Shown: positions 1 to 8,957 of the stretch, one piece after another
Layout: every line of letters begins with the position of its first letter
Position numbering within the stretch: position 1 is the stretch's first letter
Origin: JANQPX01 sp965222015
GTDB lineage: Bacteria > Pseudomonadota > Alphaproteobacteria > Geminicoccales > Geminicoccaceae
Assembly (NCBI GenBank): GCA_965222015.1
Contig: CBDCTL010000023.1
Location: 744,001 to 808,000 of the forward strand
Direction of reading: 5' to 3'
Length of the DNA: 64,000 bases
Program-made: the position numbers and the translations under genes
Notes under the pieces: model-generated
Databases searched by the model: none
Seen by the model: the letters and a program-made list of their open reading frames with translations, nothing else
What the model was told of the DNA's origin: nothing

Positions 1-2
1 AT

Positions 3-773
3 CTCAGGAACGGCTTCGTGGTGCCGCCGAAGCCGAAGCTCCGCCACGGTTTCGACGTGATCCGCTGCCTGCCCTGGCTCATGCGCATGGCGAAGACGCC
101 GCGCATCACCATGGCGAACTACGCGACCGATGATCGAAAGGACATCGTCTCGCTGGCGAGACGCATGAGCGAGCTTCTGGATCCGACCATGAACTGGCGG
201 GATGTCGACTGGCTGCGCTCGATCTGGTCCGGACCGCTGCTCCTGAAGGGCGTGCTGCACCCCGAGGAGGCGAGGCTCGCGGTCGAGCACGGCGTCGACG
301 GGCTGATCGTCTCCAACCACGGCGGCCGCCAGCTCGACGGCGCGGTCTCCGCGATCCGGGCCCTGCCCGCGATCGTCGACGAGGTCGCGGGGCGCATTCC
401 CGTCCTCATCGACGGCGGCATCCGGCGAGGCACCGACGTCGTGAAGGCGCTCGCACTCGGCGCCACCGCCTGCCTGATCGGCCGCCCGCATCTGTTCGGC
501 CTCGCGGTCGGCGGCAAGGCCGGCGTCGCCCGGGTTCTCGACATCCTGCGCGCCGACATGGACCGTGCGCTGGCGCTCGGCGGCTGGGACGGCATCGGCA
601 CGCTGAATCGCGCCTGCCTGACGTCCCGCGCGGACTGGCGTCCGGCCGGCCTTCGCGGCTATGGCGGCCCTCAGGACGCCGGCGATCGCCTGTTCGCCGT
701 GCAGGACGGCAGCCGCGACCCGGCCCTCACCGCCCCCGACTCCCGCAGCTTCGGCCTCTGGCGCGAGGGCTGA
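3..773 (+). CDS. FMN-dependent alpha-hydroxy acid dehydrogenase, C-terminal part (5' end outside window)
   Basis: This is the C-terminal portion of a TIM-barrel flavoprotein that oxidises L-2-hydroxy acids such as lactate to 2-oxo acids (LldD/glycolate oxidase family). Visible hallmarks are the SNHGGRQLD loop, which carries the catalytic His and substrate-binding Arg, and the DGGIRRGTDVVKALALGA segment that binds the FMN phosphate, followed by the GRP turn. The reading frame is open to the left edge, so the N-terminal third lies outside the window. After the conserved barrel there is a tail of about 50 residues rich in Arg, Gly and Asp, longer than in typical LldD. The substrate cannot be decided from this fragment. 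Confidence 0.88.
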   Translation, partial: LRNGFVVPPKPKLRHGFDVIRCLPWLMRMAKTPRITMANYATDDRKDIVSLARRMSELLDPTMNWRDVDWLRSIWSGPLLLKGVLHPEEARLAVEHGVDGLIVSNHGGRQLDGAVSAIRALPAIVDEVAGRIPVLIDGGIRRGTDVVKALALGATACLIGRPHLFGLAVGGKAGVARVLDILRADMDRALALGGWDGIGTLNRACLTSRADWRPAGLRGYGGPQDAGDRLFAVQDGSRDPALTAPDSRSFGLWREG

Positions 774-789
774 TCGCCCCCCGACGGCT

Positions 790-1041
790 TCAGCGGTGCG
801 GGCAGCCTGGCCAGCAGCAGGGCCGACGCTTTCCTTTCAGGAGATCCTCGCGCGCCCTGCCGATCCGCCGCTCTCGCGTCTCCGATTTCCTCGCGGATTC
901 GATCCAGCAGATCCACTCGTTGCGCGCGAGCGGCGTAATATCTTCCCACGCGGTCAGCGCGCCCGGCTCGGCGAGGAGGGTTTTGCGCAGATCCTCCGGC
1001 AGGTCATGCACCACGCCGGCAGCGATGTCTCTTTCGGTCAT
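790..1041 (-). CDS. YdeI/OmpD-associated family small protein
   Basis: This 83-residue protein matches the C-terminal half of the YdeI/OmpD-associated family. It has the pattern DLPEDLR near the N terminus, the block ITPLARNEWICWIESA, an Arg-rich helix, and the terminal KRRPCCWPGCPHR motif with closely spaced cysteines. Short stand-alone versions of this domain are common. The biochemical role of the family is not established; some members are linked to stress or bacteriocin tolerance. It lies tail to tail with the dehydrogenase, only 16 bases from its stop. Confidence 0.8.
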   Translation of the reverse strand: MTERDIAAGVVHDLPEDLRKTLLAEPGALTAWEDITPLARNEWICWIESARKSETRERRIGRAREDLLKGKRRPCCWPGCPHR

Positions 1042-1125
1042 GGATTCGTTCGCCGATATATCCGCTGGAAGGTCGGAACTCGACCATGACGACCGAAACT
1101 CGTCAATCCTCGGCGACTGATAATC

Positions 1126-2007
1126 TCACCGGGTCCGGATGATCTCGTTCGGGTCGGCCCGCGGATCTCTGGGTGTCCAGCGCCCGGCCTCGACCTGAGC
1201 AAAAAATTCGGCGAGGGCGCGGTTGACCTGGTCAGGCTCCTCCAGATTGAGGGCGTGGCCGGTCTTCGGCAGCACCATGAGCCCGGACGCCTTTATACTG
1301 CGCTTCAGGAAAATGCCGGGCTGGAGCGTGTGGTCGTCCTCGTCGCCGCAGATGATGAGCGTCGGCAGCGCCAGCTTTCGGAGCTGGTCTTCGAGCGAAT
1401 AGAGCGACGGGCGTTTCGCCTGCACGCCGCGCATGGTGTTGGCGCTGCCGACGGGATCGTGGCCGGCGAGGCCGTCGATCATCTCCCGCCAGCCGCGCGG
1501 ATCCTTCGCCTGAAACTGGACGCGCGCGGCGCTGGCGCCGTAGATCTCGGCGAAGGCAGCGCTGCCCTCGGTTTCGAAGGCCGTCGCCGCCTGTTCGGAA
1601 AGCTCGCGGAATTCGGCCTCGCGTTCGGGTTCCGCGCCGTAGCCGATGCCGGCCAGCACCAGCGAGCAGGCGCGTTCCGGAAAATCGAGGCCGGCGTGGA
1701 GCGTGGCGAAGGCGCCCATGGAAAGCCCGACGATATGCGCCCTCTCGACACCGGCGGCATCCATCACCGCGACGATGTCGGCCGCCGCGATCTTCTGGCC
1801 GTAACGCTCGACGCCGCCGGGCACGTCCGAAGGCGGATAACCGCGGGCATTGAAGGCGAGGCAGCGAAAACGCCGGCTGAAAAAGCGGAGCTGCGGCTCG
1901 AAGCTCCGATGGTCGCCCGCGAATTCATGAACGAAGACGATCGCATCGCCCTCGCCCGCCTCTTCATAATGGAGCCTGACGCCGTCGGCGGCGCTCGCGA
2001 ATGCCAT
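1126..2007 (-). CDS. Alpha/beta-fold hydrolase
   Basis: This is a 293-residue cytoplasmic alpha/beta hydrolase. The nucleophile elbow GLSMGA is near residue 115, the probable acid Asp is in the GDEDDHT segment near residue 223, and the catalytic His is in KTGHALNLEEP near residue 253. An oxyanion-hole HEF segment lies near residue 27. The overall pattern resembles the 3-oxoadipate enol-lactonase/non-haem peroxidase-like group, but the substrate is unknown. There is no signal peptide. It is divergent from acuI across about 140 bases, so the two may share a regulatory region. Confidence 0.85.
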   Translation of the reverse strand: MAFASAADGVRLHYEEAGEGDAIVFVHEFAGDHRSFEPQLRFFSRRFRCLAFNARGYPPSDVPGGVERYGQKIAAADIVAVMDAAGVERAHIVGLSMGAFATLHAGLDFPERACSLVLAGIGYGAEPEREAEFRELSEQAATAFETEGSAAFAEIYGASAARVQFQAKDPRGWREMIDGLAGHDPVGSANTMRGVQAKRPSLYSLEDQLRKLALPTLIICGDEDDHTLQPGIFLKRSIKASGLMVLPKTGHALNLEEPDQVNRALAEFFAQVEAGRWTPRDPRADPNEIIRTR

Positions 2008-2147
2008 GGCTGCTTCTCCCCTGCTTTACCTGTTCAGTGAAAACCGGTGCGCCGTGCCTTGACAAGGCCCTCCAGGCCATGGCCGAAAGGAGGCCAGGAG
2101 GTCACCGCAGACTGCGGGACGTTAAAGCCGGCTCCAGAGGATCGATC

Positions 2148-3137
2148 ATGTTCAGAGCCCTGATGCTGACCAAGCAGGACGACAAGACCGTCACCGCCGC
2201 GATCGAGGAAATCGAGGACGAGCGGCTGCCGGCAGGCGACGTCCTGGTCGACGTCGACCACTCGACGCTGAACTACAAGGACGGGCTCGTCATCCTGAAC
2301 AAGGCGCCGCTGGTGCGTGACTTTCCGCATGTGCCGGGGATCGACTTCGCCGGTACCGTGGCGGCAAGCGACCATGCTGATTTCGCGAAGGGCGACGTGG
2401 TCGTCCTGAACGGCTGGGGCGTGGGCGAGCGGCACTGGGGCGGACTTGCCGAACGCGCACGGATCAAGGGCGACTGGCTGATCAAGCTGCCCTCGAACCT
2501 GACCACGCGCCAGGCCATGGCCGTCGGCACGGCCGGCTACACCGCCATGCTCGCGGTGATGGATCTCGAAGACCACGGCATGGCACCGGACAAGGGCGAG
2601 GTGCTGGTGACCGGCGGGGCGGGCGGCGTCGGCTCCATCGCCATCGCGCTTCTGGCGAAGGCCGGCTATCAGGTCACGGCCTCCACCGGCCGCCCGGAGA
2701 CCCACGACTATCTCAAAACGCTCGGCGCCACCCGGTTCGTCGATCGGGCGGAGCTTGCCGCCGATGCCGGCCGTCCGTTGGAGAAAGCGCACTTTCAGGC
2801 CTGCATCGATGCGGTCGGCGGCTCGACGCTGGCGCGGGTGCTCGGACAGCTCCAGCCGCAAGGCGCCTTGGCCGCCATCGGCAATGCCGGCGGCAACGAC
2901 TTCACCGCGAGCGTCATTCCCTTCCTGCTCCGCGGGGTCAAGCTGCTCGGCATCGATTCGGTCTACCAGCCGAAAGCGAGGCGGGTGCAGGCCTGGGATC
3001 GCCTGGCGAAGGATCTCGATCGCGACGCGCTGGAGTCCGCGATCGCCGAGGTGGGTCTCGCCGAGGTGCCGGATCGCGCGGCCGCGATACTGCGCGGCCA
3101 GGTACGTGGCCGCCTGGTGGTCGACGTCAGACGCTGA
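2148..3137 (+). CDS. acuI: Acrylyl-CoA reductase (NADPH), AcuI/YhdH type
   Basis: This 329-residue medium-chain reductase lacks the structural zinc site. It is predicted to reduce acryloyl-CoA to propanoyl-CoA, which detoxifies acrylate from DMSP catabolism or serves the 3-hydroxypropionate route. The N terminus MFRALMLTKQDD and the block STLNYKDGLVI are typical of AcuI/YhdH. The nucleotide-binding turn is GGAGGVGSIAI near residue 160, and RPETHDYLKTLGA follows the Rossmann beta-2 position. I chose the ATG just before MFRAL because the family starts there; the upstream in-frame extension is low-complexity and shows no homology. No DMSP lyase or CoA-transferase gene is present nearby. Confidence 0.9.
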   Translation: MFRALMLTKQDDKTVTAAIEEIEDERLPAGDVLVDVDHSTLNYKDGLVILNKAPLVRDFPHVPGIDFAGTVAASDHADFAKGDVVVLNGWGVGERHWGGLAERARIKGDWLIKLPSNLTTRQAMAVGTAGYTAMLAVMDLEDHGMAPDKGEVLVTGGAGGVGSIAIALLAKAGYQVTASTGRPETHDYLKTLGATRFVDRAELAADAGRPLEKAHFQACIDAVGGSTLARVLGQLQPQGALAAIGNAGGNDFTASVIPFLLRGVKLLGIDSVYQPKARRVQAWDRLAKDLDRDALESAIAEVGLAEVPDRAAAILRGQVRGRLVVDVRR

Positions 3138-3537
3138 TCCGGCCAGCAAGCCGACGCCCGGCCGCCGATCAGAAACATCCGAGCGGGAGCATGGCGTCGC
3201 GCATGCTCGCCGACCGGGCCTAGCCCCGCAGCTTGTACCTCCAAAGCAACCTGAAAGAGATATCATGATTTATTTTATTTCCTTTAAATAGACGATATCG
3301 GTCATAGCAGGATAAGCGCAAAACAACCTGAAGGGGATAAAAAATAAAACTTGCCCCGCTTGTAATGAAATAGATTACTTTTTGCTAATGATTCCTTTCG
3401 ACGTCACTTGTCATCCGCCGGATCATCGCTTACCAAATTTGCCATCTCGCACAGCGTTCGGGTTTGCGTTCATGGATTTTCGGATCGTGATCCGCTGGTG
3501 CTCATTCTGCTCAGGACCGGATTTGGGGGAGCTCGAC
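3138..3537 (+). other. Intergenic regulatory region upstream of the redox locus
   Basis: I see no supportable gene in these 400 bases. The left part holds a GC-rich hairpin (arms GAGCATG/CATGCTC around 3187-3208) without a T tract. The right part, about 3240-3400, is strikingly AT-rich for this genome and contains a pair of near-identical 16-base repeats, annotated separately. The region probably carries the promoter of the pentahaem cytochrome gene. No full FNR (TTGAT-N4-ATCAA) palindrome was found by eye. Confidence 0.6.
3247..3339 (+). repeat. Pair of 16-base direct repeats upstream of the pentahaem cytochrome gene
   Basis: The sequence CAACCTGAARRGRATA occurs at 3247-3262 and again at 3324-3339, with 14 of 16 positions identical and a centre-to-centre spacing of 77 bases. 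Both copies lie in the AT-rich intergenic region and have the same orientation. They could be operator half-sites for a regulator of the redox locus, but this is inference; no known motif was recognised. Confidence 0.45.
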
Positions 3538-5526
3538 ATGCCAAGCTGCGTTGCCAAAGGATCGTTGCGTTCGAAGCGAGGAGATCGATCCCTTTCATGG
3601 CGCGTTTCGGCGGCATCTCTTGCCGCTGGCGGCATTCTGCTTCTCGGCGGCTTGGCGAACGTTTCGGAAGCGGCGCCTCAGGAAGGCCTGAGCCTCGCGC
3701 CGTCGGGCGTCGCCGACCTCGCGCCCGGTTCGTTCGGCCCGAGAAGTGGCGAGTATCGGGTGGCGGCGGCGGACGACGTCGCCAGCGACGCGGACGAGCC
3801 GCAGGATGCGCAGTCCGCCCATGACGATCTGTTCGGCGAGAGCCGCTACCCCTCGGCCGCGACCTGCGGCACCTGCCACCCCAAGCAATATGAAGAGTGG
3901 GCGATCTCGCAGCATTCCTACGCGCAGCTCAGCCCGGTCTACATGGCCATCAACAACTTTTTGAACTTTTCAACGTCGAGCTCGATGGGGGACTTCTGCC
4001 TGCGCTGCCACAATCAGGTCGGCGCCAATCTCGGCGAAAGTCCGTTCATCTCCAACCTGGAGCGCCATCCGACCTCGCGTGAAGGCATCACCTGCGTGGT
4101 CTGCCACCGCATCACCAAGGGCTACAACAAGGTCAGCGGCCGTCTGGCACTGGCCGAGGGCAGCCTGCTCGATCCGGTGATGGGTCCCTCCGGCAATGCC
4201 GAGATGGAGCGCGTTCTGAAGGACGACAAATATCGCGTCGTCACGGAGGAGGAGGAGCTCGGCCGCAAGATCCACACCGAGGCCAAGAAATTCGAGCCGA
4301 TCTCGACGCCGACCTTCTGCGGGTCCTGCCATGACGTGACCCTGTTCAACGGTTTCCGCCTGGAGGAGGCGTTCAGCGAGTACCGGCTGTCGCCGGCGGC
4401 CGATCGCGGCGTCACCTGCCAGGACTGCCATATGGGCAGGATCCAGGGCGTTCCCTCGGACTTCGACTACGGCCCGGCCGCGGTCGTGGGCGGTGTGCCG
4501 ACCAAACCCCGCAAGCTCTCCAGCCATCTGTTCTCGGGACCCGACTATTCGGTGATCCACCCTGGCATCTTCCCGCACAATGCGGATGCCCAGCAGCTGG
4601 CGACGCTGGAGCAGTGGCTCGAATTCGACCACGAGGCCGGCTGGGGCACGGACGAGTTCGAGGACAACGTCGCCGACGACTACGAGTTCCCCGAGAGCTG
4701 GGCCTCGATTGACGATCGCTACGACGCACGGGAAATCCTCGACATCCAGTTCGAGCGTCTCGACTTCGCGAGGAAGAAGCGGCTCGAGGTGCTTCGAAAC
4801 GGCTATCATCTCGGCGACGTGAAGATCGAGGAAGCCAGCGCCGACGGCATCGAGTTCGAGGTCGAGGTGAAGAACATCACCGACGGCCACAACGTGCCGA
4901 CCGGCTTCACCGGCGAGCGCCTGGTCTGGCTCGAGATCGAGGTCAAGGATGCCGACGGCAATGTCGTCTTCGTCTCCGGCGACCGCGATCCGAATGGTGA
5001 TCTTCGCGATCTGCATTCGCTCTACGTGCACAATGGCGAGCTGCCTGAAGACCCCTATCTCTTCAGTCTGCAGTCCAAATTCGTGGTGACCCAGGGCCGC
5101 GGCGGCGAGCGCGAAGCGGTGATCCCCATTCCCTACACGGTGACGGCGCTGCCGATCGTTCGGCCGACGACGCTGTCGCTGGTGTTCGCGGGCGAGCCCA
5201 CCACCGAGCGCAATCACAGGAAGGGCATCGAGCCGCTCGGCAATCGCTGGGCGTCCTATGAGATCGACGGTGACGACCTGACCGGCAAAGGCCCCTATAC
5301 AGCCAGCATCAAGCTCAATTCCCAGATGGTGCCGGTCAATCTGATCACCGCGGTGCAGAAGGTCGGCTTCGACTACGGCATGAGTGCCAAGGAAGTCGCC
5401 GACGCTGTCGTCGAAGGTGCCGATATTCTTTGGGAAAAAATGGTGACTTTCGACGTTCACAACGACAGCACCGTGAGTCGGAACGATGGCGGCGAGGCCT
5501 GGATCGAGGGCCAGGTCCGCCGATAG
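3538..5526 (+). CDS. Periplasmic pentahaem cytochrome c with C-terminal beta-rich domain
   Basis: This protein of about 662 residues has five CXXCH haem c sites at roughly residues 110 (CGTCH), 154 (CLRCH), 186 (CVVCH), 261 (CGSCH) and 294 (CQDCH). All five lie in the N-terminal half. The second half, from about residue 330, has no haem motif; it contains a block VKNITDGHNVPTG that recurs in large multihaem cytochromes and probably forms a beta-sandwich. I chose the ATG preceded by a GGGGGAG ribosome site. It gives a twin-basic n-region and a hydrophobic stretch at residues 23-40, consistent with Sec export. It is followed by an outer-membrane barrel gene, suggesting a periplasm-to-surface electron path. 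The substrate or partner is unknown. Confidence 0.85.
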   Translation: MPSCVAKGSLRSKRGDRSLSWRVSAASLAAGGILLLGGLANVSEAAPQEGLSLAPSGVADLAPGSFGPRSGEYRVAAADDVASDADEPQDAQSAHDDLFGESRYPSAATCGTCHPKQYEEWAISQHSYAQLSPVYMAINNFLNFSTSSSMGDFCLRCHNQVGANLGESPFISNLERHPTSREGITCVVCHRITKGYNKVSGRLALAEGSLLDPVMGPSGNAEMERVLKDDKYRVVTEEEELGRKIHTEAKKFEPISTPTFCGSCHDVTLFNGFRLEEAFSEYRLSPAADRGVTCQDCHMGRIQGVPSDFDYGPAAVVGGVPTKPRKLSSHLFSGPDYSVIHPGIFPHNADAQQLATLEQWLEFDHEAGWGTDEFEDNVADDYEFPESWASIDDRYDAREILDIQFERLDFARKKRLEVLRNGYHLGDVKIEEASADGIEFEVEVKNITDGHNVPTGFTGERLVWLEIEVKDADGNVVFVSGDRDPNGDLRDLHSLYVHNGELPEDPYLFSLQSKFVVTQGRGGEREAVIPIPYTVTALPIVRPTTLSLVFAGEPTTERNHRKGIEPLGNRWASYEIDGDDLTGKGPYTASIKLNSQMVPVNLITAVQKVGFDYGMSAKEVADAVVEGADILWEKMVTFDVHNDSTVSRNDGGEAWIEGQVRR

Positions 5527-5569
5527 CGGCCTCAGGCGGAGTCATTTGACCGTTCGGGTTTGAAGGATC

Positions 5570-5602
5570 GACGGGAGGTGCGGCGAAAGCCGGCCTCCCG
5601 TC
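5570..5602 (+). terminator. Hairpin between cytochrome and porin genes
   Basis: The arms GACGGGAGG and CCTCCCGTC form a perfect 9-bp stem around a GC-rich loop with a GAAA tetranucleotide. There is no U tract, so this may be an mRNA-stabilising or attenuating hairpin rather than a strong intrinsic terminator. Confidence 0.4.
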
Positions 5603-5702
5603 TTCCTGACAGCCGGCTTCGGGTATCACCCACCAACGGCCGCGAAGGCCGGCGGGACACGTCGAATCGAAGAAAGAGCGCGACCTTTTGGGAGAGAGCC
5701 TC

Positions 5703-7235
5703 TTGGTCACGAGGAAACGCAGCATCGCGGGCGGCAAGGCGGCTCGGTTCGTTATGTTCACCTGCGCCATCGCTGCCGCGAGCGCCGGCGTGGTCGGTGC
5801 AGCGGGGGACACCGCCCGTGCGGAAATGTTCCTCGGCGAGAGCCGGGGCGACACCAAGATCAACGACAAGCCGACCAAGTTTCTCACCACCGGGGACATC
5901 CCCGAGCGGCCGGCGCTCCTGATCGAATGGGGTGAAAACTTCCTCGGCGAGGGCAATCTTCAGCAGGGCTTCGAGCTGCCGACCGGCGCCGTCTGGGCGC
6001 CAGCGTTGTGGGTCTTCGGTACGCTTCGCTCCTCGCTCCAGACCATCGACACCGGGATCGGCGACAATGAGCGCGTCACCGACTGGGCCAATCGCTTCGA
6101 CTTCTTCGCCAACCTGCAGCTCACCGCCACTGAAAAGATCGTCCTCGGCATCCGTCCGCTCGACAAGAACCGCGGCGGCCAGTTCTCCGGCTACCGCTTC
6201 GAAGGCGAGGTCAATGGCGACGACGAAGGCTGGCTCGACTTCACCAACGGCAACATCCGGACCCTGTTCGCGGAAGGCGATTTCGGCAGCCTCTTTCCCG
6301 TGCTCGACAAGCAGGGCACGACTTGGCTCGATTTCGGCTTCACCGTCGGCCGCCAGCCACTGATCTTTCAGGACGGCATTCTCCTGAACGACACCCAGGA
6401 TGCGGTCGGCATCGTACGCAACAACATCCGCCTGCCCGGCGTTTCCAACTGGCGGTCCAGCTTTTCCTGGAGCTGGGACTCGGTCAATCGCGGCGCCACC
6501 GGCATCGCCAATGGCGGGGAGCGCGAGAGCGATCTTCAGCAGTTCGGCTGGTTCAACTCGTTCGACACGGAGTTCAAGACCACGAATTTCGACCTCATCT
6601 ACACGCTGGATACCGACGACAAAAGCGCGGTCGAGGACGGCGACAGCCTGCATGCCGGTCTCTCGATCGCCGAGCGCATCGGGCGCTACAGCCTGACTTG
6701 GCGGGCGAACGGCTCGCTGGCCCTGGAGGACGAGAGCGACCTCGTCACCAACGGTGCCCTCCTGTCCACGGAACTTTCCTGGACGCCGCATCGCTCCGAC
6801 GACACGGTCTGGATCAACCCCTTCGTGTCACTCGGCAATTTTTCACAGGCCGGTCGCGAGAACATCGACGGCGGCGGGCCGCTGGCGGCGCTCGGCATTC
6901 TCTACGCCTCGCCGAACATCGGCGCCTTCGGCTCCGAACTCGACAACAAGGCCAACGACAATTTCGGTGCGGCGATCGGCTATCAGGCGTTCTGGAACGA
7001 CCACTGGACCAATCTCGGCCTCGAGATCGCGGGATTCAAGGATCTCGGCCTCGAGGACGAGTTCCAGCAGGGCTTCGAGTGGCAGGTCGGCGTCGGCTTT
7101 CAGGCGCAGCAGAAAGTCACCCAGCAGTCATTGGTGCAGCTCGAAGGCTTCTATGCCCTGCAGGAAGGCGAAGGCGCGATCGACGTCGATGACGACGCCT
7201 ATGGCGGCCGGCTGGAATTTCTGTATCAGTTCTGA
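5703..7235 (+). CDS. Outer-membrane beta-barrel (porin-like, alginate-export-type)
   Basis: This is an exported protein of about 510 residues with an Ala-rich signal peptide ending near the sequence TARAEMF. The rest is made of alternating short amphipathic strands rich in Asn, Asp, Gly, Trp and Phe, and the last residue is Phe in the context EFLYQF, the C-terminal signature recognised by the BAM machinery. It resembles alginate-export-family barrels rather than the much larger MtrB/PioB porins. The start is a TTG seven bases after a GGGAGAG ribosome site; a TTG five codons upstream is the alternative. Its position directly after the pentahaem cytochrome suggests it provides an outer-membrane channel for that pathway. 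Confidence 0.75.
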   Translation: MVTRKRSIAGGKAARFVMFTCAIAAASAGVVGAAGDTARAEMFLGESRGDTKINDKPTKFLTTGDIPERPALLIEWGENFLGEGNLQQGFELPTGAVWAPALWVFGTLRSSLQTIDTGIGDNERVTDWANRFDFFANLQLTATEKIVLGIRPLDKNRGGQFSGYRFEGEVNGDDEGWLDFTNGNIRTLFAEGDFGSLFPVLDKQGTTWLDFGFTVGRQPLIFQDGILLNDTQDAVGIVRNNIRLPGVSNWRSSFSWSWDSVNRGATGIANGGERESDLQQFGWFNSFDTEFKTTNFDLIYTLDTDDKSAVEDGDSLHAGLSIAERIGRYSLTWRANGSLALEDESDLVTNGALLSTELSWTPHRSDDTVWINPFVSLGNFSQAGRENIDGGGPLAALGILYASPNIGAFGSELDNKANDNFGAAIGYQAFWNDHWTNLGLEIAGFKDLGLEDEFQQGFEWQVGVGFQAQQKVTQQSLVQLEGFYALQEGEGAIDVDDDAYGGRLEFLYQF

Positions 7236-7283
7236 TTGATCGCACGCCGATCCCGGTAGATCATCCGCTCGGCCCGGAGTGCC

Positions 7284-8618
7284 TCAGCCCTCTTCGGTAG
7301 CGCCGCGCACCACGACGTTGCAGTCATGGGTGCGCAGCTTGCTTCTGATCCTGTCGCAGGCCTCCTGCGCCTGGGGATCCGAAACGAAGGGGCTGGTGAA
7401 TACGCGAAAGAAAGAGTCGGGGCCGTCAGCCGCCGCCACTTCCTCGATCTCCAGGCGCTTGTCGGCCAGGACCTCGGGCATCGCGTCCTGAAGCGCCTTC
7501 CAGTATCGCCGCGCTTCCTCGACCGACCAGAGCGTCGAGAGATAGACGGCGTAGGAAACATCGTCGACCGACGCGGCTTCGCTCAAGATCGCCTGAGCGC
7601 CGTTCGCGTCTTCGACCGCGTCCGCCGGGACCGCCGGGATCAGGATCGGGCCGCTCTCGGCAGGGCCTCCAGCCGCTGCATCCGGGGCAATGTCGGCGAC
7701 TTCGCCGATCGGCCTCAGCGACGGCGCCGGCACGCCTGTCTTGGACTGCCGGGTCAGCTGCTCCAGCGCCCGCGTCGCCCGCGCCACCTCCTCTTCCGCG
7801 GCTTTCGCGGCCAGGTCTTCGGCGGAAGGGTTGGCCGCAGCCGCCGCGATCGGCGTCAGCTCCCGAGGTTTCGTGCCTGACGGCTCAGCGGCGGCCTCGT
7901 CACTTCCGGCAGCCGTCTCGGCGGCGGCTGCGACCTGCGTCGGCGGCGCCTCCTGCCCGTCCTGCTCCCGGCGGGCGAGGTTGGCCTCGCGCACCTGTGC
8001 CAGCAGCGCACGGCTCCTCTCGACGTCAGGATGGTCGGATCCGAGCAGGCCCTCCCAGATCTGCAGCGAGCGGGTGAGAAGCGGTTCGGCCTCCCAGTAG
8101 CGCCCGTCCGCCTGATAGAGCCCTGCGAGATTGCTGAGGACCGTGGCGACATAGGCATGGCCGGGACCATGGACCCGCTCCAGGATCGCGAGCGAGCGTT
8201 TCAGCAGGCTTTCGGCCTCCCGGCGATTGCCCTGAAGATAGTAGAGCGCCGCCAGATTTTTCATTGTCTGGGCGACTTCGGTATTGTCCGTGCCCTGCGC
8301 TTCCTGAAGCTGCGTGAGCGCCCGCCGCATCAGCGGTTCGGCCCGCGCATAGTCCTCCTGCGCGTAATAGACGGCGGCGAGGTTGTTGTAGGACTTGCCG
8401 AGTCGCGGATCACCGGCAGGAAAGCGTTCCGCAGCCTCGAGCGCATCCTCGAACTGGCGTTCGGCCTCGTCGTAGTTTTCCTGTTGGAGAGCGTCCCGCC
8501 CTGCCTGAATGAACCCTTCCCAGGCGGCATCCTGGCCGAGAGCGGAAGGCTGAAGCAACGTCATGCCGAGCACCGCAGCCACGACCAGGGCGGCGGGACG
8601 GTTTCGCCGATAGGACAT
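7284..8618 (-). CDS. Exported TPR protein with C-terminal SPOR-like domain
   Basis: This is a periplasmic protein of about 444 residues. A signal peptide with the hydrophobic core AALVVAAVLGMTLL precedes four kinesin-light-chain-type tetratricopeptide repeats, each with the NLAALYY or NLAGLYQ signature, covering about residues 45-205. A low-complexity Ala/Glu linker follows. The last 85 residues have the beta-alpha-beta pattern of a SPOR-like domain, which in other proteins binds denuded peptidoglycan. I preferred the ATG over a GTG two codons upstream. It runs convergently to the porin and divergently to the reductase gene, so it interrupts the redox locus on the opposite strand. Its relation to electron transport is unknown. 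Confidence 0.75.
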   Translation of the reverse strand: MSYRRNRPAALVVAAVLGMTLLQPSALGQDAAWEGFIQAGRDALQQENYDEAERQFEDALEAAERFPAGDPRLGKSYNNLAAVYYAQEDYARAEPLMRRALTQLQEAQGTDNTEVAQTMKNLAALYYLQGNRREAESLLKRSLAILERVHGPGHAYVATVLSNLAGLYQADGRYWEAEPLLTRSLQIWEGLLGSDHPDVERSRALLAQVREANLARREQDGQEAPPTQVAAAAETAAGSDEAAAEPSGTKPRELTPIAAAAANPSAEDLAAKAAEEEVARATRALEQLTRQSKTGVPAPSLRPIGEVADIAPDAAAGGPAESGPILIPAVPADAVEDANGAQAILSEAASVDDVSYAVYLSTLWSVEEARRYWKALQDAMPEVLADKRLEIEEVAAADGPDSFFRVFTSPFVSDPQAQEACDRIRSKLRTHDCNVVVRGATEEG

Positions 8619-8957
8619 GATCACCCGAACTTCTTGCTTGCAACGAACCCGTTATCATAGTCGCTCGCGACCGAACGACCAGTGGAAAGATAACAACCGG
8701 CGAGAGTTGCGCATTCCGGCATGGCCGATTATCTTTCGCTCCGCGAGCGTTCCATCGACATCCGGCGGCTGAATCGGCGACTGAACAGATCGAGATGCCG
8801 CGATCGTTCGGCAGCTTCGCGGCCGCGAGCCCTGTGATAAAGGGGGCGGTCCGGATGTCGATGCTTTGCAGGACTGGGCCAGCCCCATGGGACATTCGCA
8901 TTCACGGTCATCGCAACGACGAACCTTCGAACCTCTCCATCCGGAGATGATCCGCCG
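8619..8957. other. Divergent intergenic region
   Basis: This 339-base stretch separates the divergent TPR-SPOR and reductase genes. I see no convincing gene; reading frames here have the skewed composition of antisense shadows. It contains a small inverted repeat GTCGC-TC-GCGAC near 8661. Promoters for both flanking genes are expected here but none could be placed with confidence. Confidence 0.45.

Noticed and set aside
3970..5460. A 496-codon minus-strand frame opposite the pentahaem cytochrome
   Set aside because: Composition mirrors the sense gene; all haem motifs are on the plus strand.
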